Shown here in pieces: positions 12,684 through 25,159 of a DNA stretch of 64,000 nucleotides. The DNA comes from Dryomyza anilis (taxonomy: Eukaryota; Arthropoda; Insecta; Diptera; Dryomyzidae). A program made the position numbers and the translations under genes. Every line of letters begins with the position of its first letter. The first letter of the stretch is position 1. The notes under the pieces are model-generated. The model made no database searches and was not told the origin of the DNA. It was given only the letters and a program-made list of their open reading frames with translations. The stretch spans positions 128,539,593 through 128,603,592 of the forward strand of contig OX638130.1 of assembly GCA_951804985.1 (NCBI GenBank). Reading direction: 5' to 3'.

Positions 12684-13297
12684 TATTTAATATTATTATG
12701 ATTAAAATAAATTTTATTATTTGTTTTTCACACTACTTTAAAACTACTTTAAAACTGGACTAGAACTGAAACCGTTTATATCGAGTTTGTATCGGTTTTA
12801 AATGGATATCGATTTCTGTTACGTTTACTGTTTTACATATCAAATTTTGCAAAATATTATCTTGATTTGTTCCACTGTTTCGAGCTGGCATCTCGCCTAG
12901 CTATTCGTGTTTCAAGATGCGTTTTACATGCGGCTGCCTTCGGGGCAGAATGTTATTAAACACGTCCGCCCCATGGCAGAAAGTGAAACACGTTTAAATG
13001 GTGGGCGAAGGAGTTTTTCTACGAATGTCGTGAAGCGCGGCGGCGCAACAAAACAAAAAAAAAGTACCATTTGAGCCAAAGTATTCGAGGCGTTGGAACT
13101 TTCTTTGCTTGGCGCGCAAATCAAGTGCCAAGATTCGATAGATAGATAGATATATATTTAAAAACAACAATAACAACAAAAACAGTTATAGGTGCTAACA
13201 ACAACATGTTGCTTGACATGCCATCGACGCCACTTTTCAATTAAACTTTCATTTTCGTACGTTTCATATGTTACACCGTTTTTTTTTATCTTTGCAG

Positions 13298-16200
13298 ATG
13301 GAGGAAATCACCGAAGGCATCGGCACAATTGAACTGCTTGTCAACAGAGACCCGGCTGCTGCGCGTGTGCAGAATACGCCGCGCCACGGCGTTGCCCGAC
13401 TGCCGGCCGCATGTGCACCACCGCTGTTGGGCAGCCCCATGCGCCGATCTGCTCTGAATTTCAATGCCACGCAGGACTGCAGCCCCAGCGTGGAGCAGCG
13501 TCGCAACTCATCGGCGCGCAGTGACTACTTGCAGACGCCGGATAGCGGCATCGGCGGCAGCAGTCACGCCTCCGCATCCACACAAACTGCGTCGCAAGTT
13601 GACTCACAATCAGCGCCACCACCGCTCAACGTTAAAACGTATCGCGATCAAGCGACCAACTCGTCGCCGCTGCATCGCGTGTCGCGCGTTACGTCGCCCA
13701 TCGAGGCAATTAGCGCCATAACGCGCGAGCATGCGCTAAAGCAGGACATCGAGCAACTGCAGGAGCGACTCAAGGACACGGAAGAGCGGCTGCAATCGCT
13801 GCGCCTACAACATGACTCGTTATCGCAGCTGCAGCGGGATTTGCGCGAGAGCAACACACAGCTGCAGGACGAGTCCGAGGTACTAAAGCTGGACGTGCAG
13901 CATCTGAACGAGTGCGCCAACGTGTTGCGCAATGAGTTGCAGGCGGCGCGGCACGATCGCAACGAGGCGTTGGAGCTGCAGCGTACACTGCAGTCAGAGT
14001 TGGAGGACAACCGGCAGGAGCGAAAGCGTGCGCAGTGCGACAAGGAGAAAGACACAAAGCACATACAAGATCTGCAGCGACAGTGTCGCGAGATGGAGCG
14101 CATACTGATGCGCAAGCATCCGGACTCTGTGTCGGCGTTGATCGGTAAGACAGAGCGGATATTTAAGTCCTACATAACATGAATGAAATAGTATCTTTTA
14201 ATTGTGTAAAATAAATAACTTAACCGCTTTCAGTTGCCTCCAAAAACTCCGGCAAATTGCCGCCGACCCACGAGCAAGAGAACGCAAACAGTCGCAAGCT
14301 GCTGGAGCAGCGCATTGCACAACTGGAGGCAGATGCCAAGGAGCAGGATTTAAAGGCGCAGAAGATACTGGCCAACGTGCAGGCACGCTTCAACTCGGTG
14401 CAGTCCAAGTACGAGACGCACATAGCTGATCTGGAGACACAGGTCCTCAGGTGAGTCTACAATTGCAAATGTTGCATATGGCCACTAATGCCTCATCCTC
14501 TACTTGCAGCCTGCAGGAAATCAATACAAAGCTCAATGAGAAAATCGAGTCACAGGTGCGCACGTTGGACTATTTTGTCACAAAGAAAGCCGAAAAATAC
14601 TATAATAACTGCACACAAACGGAGCCATGCATATTCGCTGCTCCCTCAAAGCCGAGCGACATCATCACCGCCACATCCTACACACAAACAGCCAAAGCCA
14701 ATATGCGCAACCACAGCACAAACACCATCGCGGCAGCCAATGTCACGGGCAGCAGCAGCCACCCACATTCTGCGAGCTCGAGCACCAGCAGCACCGCCAA
14801 CTCAACGCCAAACAACTCGCGGCCCAACTCAAAACAAAGTGGTCTACGTCGGCCGGCTGTCATGAATGCCGGTGGAGGTGGTGGTGCGGCAACAGCGTCA
14901 TCCGTAGGTTTGCTTGGCAGCGCATTGACCTCGCGGTTGCCCGTATCGCAGTCGGACACAACTATTGCGCTGTCCTCGTATCATGCGGCCGCCAAGGAAG
15001 ATGCGCACTTGCTGGCCACAGTGCGCGGCATGCGTGTGGATTTGGCCATCAAGGATAAAGCGATGCAGCGGTTGTCACGTGAGCTGGACGAGTGCAAGAA
15101 GACGATAAGAAAGCTGCAAAAGGACGGTGAGCTGCATGGGCGGTGTTTTGTTTTAAGAGTGCTTCAGATTTACTATGAGTGAAGTGTAGTTAAATGGGGG
15201 AAAATGTAGGAGGTAGATGGGAATTGGTGGTACATAAAGTATTTAGTATTTTTCTTTGCTACAAGGCCAAAATATATTCGGAATGTATGAAAAGTTCGCT
15301 GATGCAAATAATATTTTCATTTTTAAACAAACAAACAAAGCTTACGACAAAAAGGAATACAAAAAAACATATATCATAGGGAAAGGACTATGCGAACACC
15401 TACAAGTACATTTCAGAAAGCCCACCTATGCAGAATATCTCGAAAACTGTACAATAAAATCAGTTTCCTGTCATTCTGTAGAAGAGTTAATTTCTTGAAA
15501 ATTTTTATTTTTAATGAAAAATTATAATTTTAGTTAAAATTTGGATTTTTCTTGAAATTTTTGATTTTTTAATAAAATTTTTAATTTTTCGTGAACATTT
15601 TTTTTTTGAAAATTTTGAATTTAATATATTTTTAAAAATGCTACTAATGTTTAGAACCATTACAGGTAACTGCAAGTACAATATAAAAATGTTTGTTTTC
15701 AATTTAAGCACATTTGATATTTTTATCGTTTAAATTAAGTAACTGATTTTGATGCCGTTAAACATTTCACTTTATTTGCATAACCGAAACGAGTTCATTT
15801 GTCGTACGGACTCCGTCAAAACAACATAAAATGCATGTTATGTGGTTACGGTAGCAAATAAAACGTTTTTTTACGAGCATCTCGCATGATCGTCATAAAC
15901 ATTAACAGTGCTGACAACTAATTAAATAATAATACAAACAATTTGTTGCCGATAATTGGTATGAACGAAAAGACGGACGGACAATGATCAAGCAATTCTA
16001 GATTTATGACGGCTTTTAGTTAAACAATCGATGCACAATTTGAGTGCATCACTGAAATTGAATAGTTTTGTTGATGCTGTCGGCGTTGCGTTTCTTTTTA
16101 TTTGTCTTATTTTGTATTTTATTTTTTATTTTTGGTGTTTTTTTGGTTGCTGTGAATTTGATGGCTTTTATAGCATTGTTAGGTAGTGATTTATGCACTT

Positions 16201-18367
16201 TCACTGCTTAAAACGACGCTGACACGTACAAATGAGGCAGCTTTTATTATAAAGCTAGCTTTGGAAATAAATCAAACAAACAGCTTCAAGTTTGTTGTCT
16301 GTTGCTGCTGCGGGTGGAGTGAATCCGTACACCGATCGATTGGTCGGTCCGTCCGTCGGTCGATCGCATCAGTCAGCATTGTCGATTTATTGTATCATTT
16401 GTTGTACGCGTTGCTTGCCGAGCAGCGAGAACGTGACGTTTGCTACTACGCACCTACAACACGCAGCTGCGAGCACTGTTTGTTGCGCATGCGACATGCG
16501 TTGTTATGTGTTATGTCACATCGGACACGCCAACGATAATTGATCATCTCTCGGTTTCGGTTTCAGTTTTGAGCTCTTCTTTCTTTTTTCTATGCTAAAC
16601 CGAAAGCGAAAGTGCATTTTTTATCGAATTTAGCTGTTGTCGAATTTTTTTTATTAATGATTGTTACAAATTGAGGAACTTTATTTTTGATGTTTAATTT
16701 AATCAGCAGTTATGTCAGCTTATGTGGAATTGATTATGGTCATTAAGAAATGTGGCTTTTAAATATGCCGATGACTCTCGTTTTAGAATTTTCATAATTT
16801 TATTATATTTTTTTTTATATTTTGAGAGATATTTTTGTTTTTTTTGTATAAAAGGATTTTGGATATTTTTGATGAAAAATGAGAATTTTATTGAAAAAAT
16901 CACGTTTTTAGTGATAAATCCGATTTTAATTGAAAATTTAGATTCTTAGTGAAAAATCAAATTTTAATTGAAAAATTTTTATTTTGAGTAAAATTACTTT
17001 TTAATGAAAATTTAAATTTTTAGTGAAATATTTTAATGAAAAATTAGATTTTAAGTGAAAATGTATGCATAACCAATTTTCTTGACTAGGTTATGTCAGT
17101 AATATGCATTTACTAGACACCCTGTAACTCAAACAGGGTGCAAAATAGGACATAATTTTATTTTACATTTTCTTATTTTTTTTAGTTACAGAATGATCTT
17201 TTGAATTATTGACATCGATGAACCAAACACTCTGAATAATAATAAATTAAATTTTTTAGTGAAAATTTCTAATATTTTTTTAGTAAAAAATTTTAATTAA
17301 GATTTTAATTAAAAAACTTAGATTTTAAATGAAAAATTTGTTTTTTTGTTCGGAAATTAAAATTTTTAATAAAACCTAAAATTTTTAGTGAATTTTTTTT
17401 TATGAAATAATAAAAGGTATTTTTTAATGAATTTTTTTAATTTGTATTTTAGTTTTTATTTTAAATTATTTTAAATATTTTTTTGCGATTTATAAATTCA
17501 ATTTTTGAATTTAAGGCGAATTTTTAAAATCATTAATTTCTACTTAAAATTTTACTTTTTATGTGAAAATTAAAATTAGCTTTTAGGATATAGGAGAGAT
17601 TTAACACTTTGAAAATTCTGACTATAAATTTAGAATGTATCACTCGAAAATGTCTATAATATAAACCCTATTGTCATTTATTTTTCTTCATTACATCAAC
17701 ACACAGCACATAAGGCGGATAAATCACACGGTGCTTCCAGCAGCTCTGCCGCATCGCGTCGCAACTATGATGCCACACACTATGCCGCGCACGACGCTCA
17801 CCAGACGCCGGCCAGCACGGAGAGTCAGGCGCTCAAAGAGGCACAAAATAAAATCAAACTATTGGAAGCCGACTACAAGTCGTTGCACGACAAACGACTG
17901 CAAGATGTAAGTCCAATCTACCATTAGCCACCTCTAGCTGGATTCATCTTTCTCTCGTGTTGCTCTCCTTACAGCTGAAGACACTACAGAGTGCACATGA
18001 ACGCGAACTGTCCTCCTGCCACGAGACGGTGCGCATTCTACAGCAGCGCCTGAACGAACGAGACGAAGCGTTTGCCGTGCAGAAACGTCGCAAGGTTCCC
18101 GTGGATTACTATGCGCTCAAAGCCAAGGTGAGCCAAAAAAAACTAAATATACAAGTAAACTTCTTGAATATGAATTGTGATTCTGGTTTCGAGAAATCAT
18201 AGCAACTCTTTTGCACACATTAAAGATGTTTTACTTTTCAGGTTTCATCACTAGAGCGACGGCACTCCGAACGTGAGGAGCGCCTGCACATGCTCGTGGA
18301 GGCCTTGAGCAAGGGGCGCTTGAACGGCGCTTTGGAGGGACTGCTGGGTGACAACAATAACCAATGA
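13298..18367 (+). CDS. Cep162: CEP162-like centrosomal coiled-coil protein
   Basis: Six exons: 13298-14144, 14234-14450, 14510-15126, 17707-17906, 17975-18127 and 18242-18367. All introns have GT-AG ends and the exons sum to 720 codons including the TGA stop. The first 150 residues are Ser/Ala-rich and disordered. Residues about 150-360 form heptad coiled coil. The block RKHPDSVSALI followed by a Lys/Glu-rich helix resembles the conserved C-terminal half of vertebrate CEP162, as does the tail VPVDYYALKAK...LERRHSERE. A Ser/Thr/Asn/Ala-rich linker separates the coiled coils. CEP162 binds microtubules at the distal centriole and helps assemble the ciliary transition zone; in flies this would matter in sensory neurons and sperm. 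The ATG lies directly after a CAG acceptor, so either the first exon is non-coding or more coding sequence lies upstream. The protein (719 aa) is much shorter than vertebrate CEP162 (about 1400 aa). Homology is judged by eye. Confidence 0.72.
15127..17706 (+). other. CEP162-like intron 3 with degenerate AT repeats
   Basis: A 2.6 kb intron. Segments 15500-15620, 16860-17060 and 17260-17440 repeat a loose motif of the type TTTTTAGTGAAAAATTAAA. A higher-GC island at about 16280-16540 carries CGATCG/GGTCGGTCCGTCC-like words. Overlapping frames there show no recognisable protein. An internal promoter is possible but unsupported. Confidence 0.6.
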
Positions 18368-18379
18368 ATTTATGCAAAA

Positions 18380-18385
18380 AATAAA
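18380..18385 (+). terminator. Polyadenylation signal of the CEP162-like gene
   Basis: AATAAA starts 13 bases after the stop codon, implying a very short 3' UTR. Another AATAAA lies at about 18524. Confidence 0.55.
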
Positions 18386-19115
18386 GTTTTTTAGATTTGG
18401 CAACACATTTGCATTTCAAATGTAATGCGTGCTTGCGAAAGTTAAAAACTGTATTTTTTCTAATTTTAAGTGTTTTAATTTATAAGTAAATTATGTATGT
18501 TTGTATTATTTGATCAAAGTTACAATAAATTGTATGTAGGTATTTTATTAAAAAAAAGAACAACAAAAAAAAAAATCAAAATAGTTGAGTTTACACTCTA
18601 TAAAACAGTTCAAGTCACTTGTGCAATTAGCTAATAATTTATTTATATCTTGACTTGACAAAAATTAAACATTTGCAAAGAATAATGCATTCTTGGTTTA
18701 GCTTTTAAAAAGTGACAACATTATCGGTGCAAATTTCAGCATTTTATTTATAATATCGAAAATCTGAAGTTTTTTTGCAAATTACTGACGCGTTATTCAT
18801 GTTCCAAATATGTATTAAACAGTTTTAAATTTTATATAAAATTAAGAACAAAGTTTGGAAAAAATGTTAAACAAAATAAATTTATTATTTAGATGCAAAT
18901 TACACGATCCTAAAAGGCATCACTTCTATAGAATTCGAGTGAGTTGATTCTTACTGCATACTCCGAAAATTAAGCTGAGAAAATTTTAAATTATAAAAAA
19001 TATCAGTAATTTTAATTTGATCACCCTAAAAATGTTATTTTTTTATTATTAAATCTTAAGTACTAAAAATTAATTCAAAAACAGTCTTTAAAAAAAATTA
19101 AAAATTTTCAAGTTT
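18386..19115. other. AT-rich intergenic, nothing identified
   Basis: Downstream flank of the CEP162-like gene. No frame, repeat or RNA gene recognised. Confidence 0.5.
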
Positions 19116-19324
19116 AAGCTCGAATCACACGGTTGAATAAACAGTCAACTTTTGAATCAATTTTCTAAACAATTTAAATATCAATCGTGTGATTGCCTAA
19201 TTTTCCATACAAAAATTGGGCAATCACACGATTGTTATTAAAATTATTTGAAAATTGATTCAAAAGTTGACTTCAATCGTGTATTCGTATTCGTGTATTG
19301 TATTCAATCGTGTGATTCGAGCTT
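19116..19324. mobile_element. Palindromic MITE, 209 bp
   Basis: The ends are AAGCTCGAATCACACG and its inverse. Nearly the whole element folds on itself: GTCAACTTTTGAATCAATTT pairs with its complement near 19250-19270, and CAATCGTGTGATTGCC pairs across the centre near 19210. TA bases flank both ends, as expected for a Tc1/mariner-type target. A short repeat of ATTCGTGT lies in the right arm. Confidence 0.8.
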
Positions 19325-20138
19325 TAGATCAAAACCTAATATTGTTTTATATTCAAATTTGACGTGACAATTTTGCGTTTTAAGTTTTTAAACAAATTGC
19401 TTATATAAATTTCTGTAATTTTTTTGACTTCGATTAAATTTTTTTAAACCTCAAAATCAGCACTTTCGAATTATATAGAAATGCCCAATTGGAAAATCAT
19501 GTTGAGTAGTAATTATTAAATAAATACAACATTTATTTGTTATGCTTTACAACTTATTAAAGTGAAAATCCACGCCGTTAAAGAAAACAATGCCGTCATT
19601 CTCCTGCCAAGTTTCAAAAGCAGCACAACAATATTCAAAAAATAGTATTAAATACGTTTTGTTTGCCATTAAAACATAACAAAATAAACAGTTTTAAGTA
19701 GAATTAATACAACAATAATTGCATCAAATATTGTTCATTTATTTAAGTATTAAATTTTAATTTTATAAACTGCCATTTAATTAATTTACAAAATAAGCTA
19801 GAACATGTTTAGTTTTTAGCTGCTAAACATATTTAAATTTTGCTGCTCAAGATTCTATATTAACTCAATTTAAAAAATAAAAGATTTTATTTATTACTAA
19901 AAAGAAAACAAAAAAAATGTTTGTCTAACTAAATCTATTATGTATGCAATGCACTTGAATAGAACATGACAGTAGAATGTTAAATTTAACAAACTTCACT
20001 ATTCTAGAATCCAGTTTGTGTTGTTCTTATTTCTATAATGTATTTACAAAGCATGTTAGCTCTACTAGCAACTAGTTCTTGTTTAACTGAAAATAAATTT
20101 AAGAAATTTGAAAAAATAAACGTTTAATTATACAACGG

Positions 20139-20354
20139 GTGTGTGCGAATTCGACTAAATTCCCCAGCCTACACTAAATTTTGTCGGCAATGCAGTGTTA
20201 CTAATTCAATTTAGCTAATTTTCGAACAAACTAAACTGTATCACAGCTACCGATAATGCAGCGTTTACCATCATCGTACAATTAACAAAGCACCTTGCTG
20301 CAGTTCACTAGAATTTAGTAAATTCACGTCAAAATTAGTCCAATTCGCACACAC
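20139..20354. mobile_element. MITE-like element, 216 bp
   Basis: The left end GTGTGTGCGAATTCGACTAA matches, inverted, the right end with one mismatch (GTGTGTGCGAATTGGACTAA). The interior is non-coding. No clear target duplication. Confidence 0.7.
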
Positions 20355-20762
20355 TCTAAATTTACTGGTTTGTATTTGATCTCTTTGGTAACCGGTATAA
20401 TTGGTAATCATTCGATTATATTTAGAACTGCTGGTTCGAGAATTTGCTAAATAATATTGTGAGCACTTCTTTATCGACCTGCAATAAAACTATATAAGCT
20501 GGTATAAAAAACCTTTTTTTATATCGAATTTGTTTTTGTAACGAAATCGGTTTGTGCAACGGCTAAAGTAAAAGATAAAAATGCACACAGTTTTTTATGC
20601 CCCACATAATACCCCCAATCAAATAAAGTCTAAAAAAATATTTACATAATCAAAAATCCAAAAATAAATAAACAAAATATACAAATAAATTGCCCCCAAT
20701 TAAATAACTACCAAGACATAATAATCCTGAAATATGATACTTTACTCGTAGTTGTTACATTC

Positions 20763-21005
20763 AGGGACCGCAAAGCACCGGAATCGAACCCGATTCGATT
20801 TTTGGAACTGAAATCGTTATTAAAAAATTGTATGGAACCGGAATCGAGCCTTTTTTTTTTTGTTGGATTCGGAATTGGAACCGCTATTTTAAAAATCTTG
20901 GAACCAGAACTGGAACCGATATTTTAGTCCTGTCTGGGATCGCGAAGAACCGAAATTGGAACCGTTTCGATTTTTGAAACCGTAATCGAAACCGTTATTA
21001 AAAAA
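20763..21005. repeat. Low-complexity GGAACCGGAATCG repeat element
   Basis: Starts CAGGGACCGCAAAGC and consists of degenerate repeats of the type GGAACCGGAATCGAACCG with some inverted copies. Non-autonomous hAT-like elements made of such simple internal repeats are a plausible class. The right end is not precisely defined. Confidence 0.5.
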
Positions 21006-21034
21006 TGTGAATAATAATAATAATAATGCATACA

Positions 21035-21385
21035 GAGCTGTAAAAGTTGGATTACGATTACTTTTGATTACGATTACTGAAGAATCGTAATCAAAAATTT
21101 TGATTACGATTAGAAATAATCAAAAAGTAATTTGATTCTCAGTACATTTTTGGATTATTTTCACGACTACTTTAAAAGAATCGAAAACTACTAATCGGAC
21201 TAATTTTTTTTGATTATTTTCACAAAATTTAAGATTATTTTCAGATTATTTGAAAATAATCAAAAAAAAAGTAATCCGACTACTTTTGTTTGATTATTTC
21301 AATTTTTTGATTATTTGAAATAATCAAAAAAAAAGTAATCCGACTACTTTTATTTTGATTATTTTTTGATTATTTCAATAATTAA
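21035..21385. repeat. Low-complexity GATTAC/AGTAATC repeat element
   Basis: Starts near CAGAGCTGTAAAAG and contains alternating GATTACGATTAC and AAGTAATCCGACTAC phrases in both orientations. The block AAAGTAATCCGACTACTTTT occurs three times between about 21190 and 21355. Similar in design to 20763-21005 and 49478-49633. Confidence 0.55.
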
Positions 21386-21796
21386 AATATCCAAACTCAA
21401 TATTTTCTGTTTGCTTATTATATCGTCACTGTCATGCCAAAGGGGCATATCAGCATTTTTAAAAATGTTGGAAAATCAAATTTTGCAGTTTGAAGTGCTT
21501 TAAAAATTAGTAAAATTTAGTTTTTTTTTCATTTTTTCTGTTATTTTGATTAATTCATCAATTATTATCACTTATATAAAATATCTTTGGATTTGGTAAA
21601 CTTGCTGAATTATAAATACGGATTTTGTAAGGCTGTATTCTGATCAAAACGCAAATATTTTCGTTTTTTACGCTATAACTCTTTATTTACTAATAATAGT
21701 GATGTAAAGGCAATAATTGTTTGTTTTTAAAGCGCCTATCGATTGAAAATTTCCTACAAATAACAAATTAATGTTTTGCAAAATATTTTTAAATTT

Positions 21797-22016
21797 GTGC
21801 GTTGGACTGCAGGTTCAAGCCTGGACTGGGGCTAACAGCATCTTTTCATAGAAACATTTTTCTATACCGCGCTACCTCTCGGCAGTAAAAGGCAAACCTA
21901 CGAGAGTAAAACATTGTCTATGCTCTCACCCGCCGTTCGGATTCGGCATTAAACTGTAGGTTCCACCACATTGAGTACAAATATAACACGCACAGCTCAA
22001 AATGGTGAGAGCTCGG
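21797..22016 (+). mobile_element. tRNA-derived SINE, 5'-truncated copy
   Basis: Begins inside the tRNA-like head (GCGTTGGACTGCAGGTTCAAGCC, with box B GGTTCAAGCC). It continues into the same body as the copy at 62931-63186: CATAGAAACATTTTTCTATA, CACCCGCCGTTCGGATTCGG, and CAGCTCAAAATGGTGAGAG at the 3' end. Box A is lost. Confidence 0.75.
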
Positions 22017-25000
22017 TGAGAGAGTTCTTATAGGACTTATAAGATCGGAAATCAATCACAGAATGGAATTTTGTCAGATTTTTCAATTCGGATTAAAAAT
22101 TCTGCAAAAATTAGAAAAAGGCTGTGCTTTCATTTTTTTTGGCTATGGCCGGAAGCTGATTATTCAATTTTTTATCTTTTCTTAACCCGACCAGTTACAA
22201 ATTCAACATGATCGGATCATGTCTACTCTAATAGGGTAAATTCTTTTTTTAAAAAAAATTGTAAAAAACTTAAATTCAAACGAAAATTTATCAAACGTCG
22301 ATGTTTATTAAACACCTCAGAAGTCTTTAAACAGTAATCTTTATTTTTCCAGTAAGTCTTTTTATCTCTCAGTTTATTTTAGTATATACAAAAAACCATT
22401 TTTGCATAGGGTTGATGTTCATGTTCATGCATCGAATGCTCAATCTTAAAACGACCTCTTTTTAAGTATGAATTGTCTCTGAAAATAATTGTTGTGGGAA
22501 AGAATTGTCTAAGGGGAAAAATCCCACAAAGAGAAAATTTTAGAAGTTCGGAAAAACAAATTCTCGGGTAGGAATTGCCTCGGTAAAGAATTGTCCAGAG
22601 TATAATGGCTTCGAAGAAAAAAATGCGTCATGAAAAGAATGAAAATTGTAGGGGAAGAATAGTTTGGAAAATAATTTTGTTGGATAGAAGTTATTAAAAT
22701 CGTTTTTAAGATTTCGCTTTTACTTGCAAATATTTGTATATTTTAATTACCTGTATCGAATTCATTCCGGAATATTAGGCCATATTCCAACTTTCGAACG
22801 AATTTCCTATTAAATGTGTAAACAAAAGTTTTGAATTCGATATCACAATACAAAAAATTGTTTTCCAAATAGTAGTGTATTTTTCATTAGAAAAATAGAA
22901 TTTTGTGCGGAGACATCCAATTCGAAAACGTTTGTTTACATATTTGTATATGAAATTCGATCGAAAGCTGGAACATTCACTATTTCTAAAATTGGAAAAT
23001 CTGCAAAATAAAAATTTAAGAATAAATATTATTAATGAAGAAAATAAAAACAAACGATTTTGTTGTTCTGCTGGAATGCTGCATTTATTAGTTTCACAAC
23101 ATTTAATAGTTTGTCACTTATCTGGCTTTATGCAGGTGTGTTTTGTGTGGTATTCTGTTCTGAGAGCATTTTCCATTTTGAGAGTTTTTTTTTTTGTATA
23201 TTTTTTGTTTGTTTTTTGATTTTTTTTTTGTTTTATCTACATTCACAATGAGTTCTCGTTGAAAATTAAATGAATGAATCAAACAATTACAGAGGATAGA
23301 GAAACTTATTTTTATAAAGATGTGCAGCAAAATAAAGATTTTTTTGGTTTCGGTTTTGTATAATTAATAAATCACATTAATAATGAATGCTAAATACTGA
23401 ATATGATTTTAATACAATTTTAAATATTTTCAAAAAAAAAAAGAAATTTTTTAAACATTTAAATAAATGGAATTTAGTTGATGAAAAAATTGTTAAACAT
23501 GATTTTAAAAAATATAGATAACATGAATATTTTGAAATTTGTATAGCGATATTGTTTGATTTGGCAGATATTACATGATATGATTACAATGCTTTTGTTT
23601 TATATAAAAAATATGACCTGCACATCCTTTTACAATTCTTGCCTTATTTAAATAAGATTTTGTTTGTATTATTTTTATAAATAAAGACCTTCATGGAAGG
23701 TGTACATTTTAGGTTTTAACTATTCCGTTTCCTTATTCTAAATCGACGAGTTTTATTGCCAACAATGCTGCATGCACGACTGCTTTCGAATGAAATACCT
23801 TTGCAGCTGCACAACTCGACGGATTCGGGGGTCCGACCGACCGAGCGAACGACCGTCCGTAGAGTGTATTTTATAACAAAATGTCTCTTTTTTTTTGATG
23901 CTACAAAAGCTCTTTCTTTGCAGCATCGCTGGCATTACATTTCATATTTATTTTAGATTTACATTTTATTTAATGGCAACTTGTATAAAAATAGTTTAAC
24001 TTTTACTATTATATTTACTTATTCGATTTTCTGTGTGAATTATTATAATCTAATAGACTATACAATATTCATAAAGCTATTTTTCTATATATATATACTA
24101 TGCTTTTTTTTATTTTACAAAAATATTCACTTAGACACTTTCCTAGTATCCATCTTCAATTTAAGGACATACTATGGAGAGAAAAACATGTAGATGTGCG
24201 AAAAAGTTAAATGCGTAAAAAGCAAAAAAAAAATAATAATAATAAAATATATATGTATATATGTATTATATGAATAAATAAATTGAAGATGAATTTACAT
24301 AATTACTACATATATTCATTACGACTTGTTTTAGTTTTAGGAAATTGTATCTGTTGATCATTTTCGTGCAATTTATTTTTATTTGTATTTTTTTTTAATT
24401 TGATTTCTTGCTTTTTGTTGTTTTTATTTTATCATTTTCATTGTTTTTAATTTTTTTTTTACAAATTTTTACCTTTTTTTTAATGAAAAATTAAACAAAC
24501 TTATATTTCAAACTTATACATTTGTTGTTGATATCAATGGTTGTAGTTCTCTTATTCATTGTAACATTAAACGTTTATTTAATTCTGTAAAAATATACAA
24601 AGATTTGTTTAAGGTGATCATACCAAGAAGTGTGTGTAGTACTTGCAAATTCTAATGTGTTTAAAAATGTCTATTATAAAATTTCACTACATAGTACTTG
24701 TAGTCTGTAGAATTTATAAACTTACAACCAGCTTATCAGGCTGCATGCAAAGTCAGGCTAATATGTATGCTAAAGTCTACAAAAACATAATATGGTTATT
24801 TGAACAATTTAATTCATTTCAAATTTTTTCTTTAAAGATAGAAGTGTTTTTGGATATCCAATATTTTGTATTCGGTATAATGTTATCGAATATTTTCGTT
24901 TAAAAAACACTCAATACGTGGCATTGAAATTCAGATTTTTAGAACCAAAAAAATTTAACATTGTTGCATGATCGAATTTTATTTTGAAAACTGATAACAT

Positions 25001-25159
25001 TTATTACTCGTTTTTATTTGTTTGATTCGGTGGGTGGGTGATATTTGCGGCTCTACAAATCAAAAGTGAATTTGACTTTGTTTAAATTCTATTTTGGTGG
25101 AATTGATTTCACCAACAACATATAATCAAAAATACGACTGTCTTTTCACCAAATAAACT
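22017..25159. other. AT-rich intergenic, no gene
   Basis: No supported gene. Near 22400-22680 a loose GAATTGTC phrase recurs. A short GC-rich patch near 23815-23865 contains CCGACCGACCGAGCGAACG. A TA/AT microsatellite lies at about 24220-24275. The small frames seen here are composition-driven. Confidence 0.5.

Larger units (their letters stand above)
7300..13297. other. AT-rich stretch upstream of the CEP162-like gene
   Basis: Apart from the fold-back element (8019-8769), the tandem repeat at 9193, the hairpins at 10304 and 11985, and the MITE at 12437, I see no gene here. The splice-acceptor-like sequence at 13291-13297 implies that at least one upstream exon of the next gene may lie in this stretch, but I could not identify it. 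A GATA microsatellite lies at about 13138-13155. Confidence 0.5.

Noticed and set aside
16186..16543. Gene inside intron 3 of the CEP162-like gene
   Set aside because: Two overlapping frames exist in a GC-richer island, but neither has domain content or splice support.
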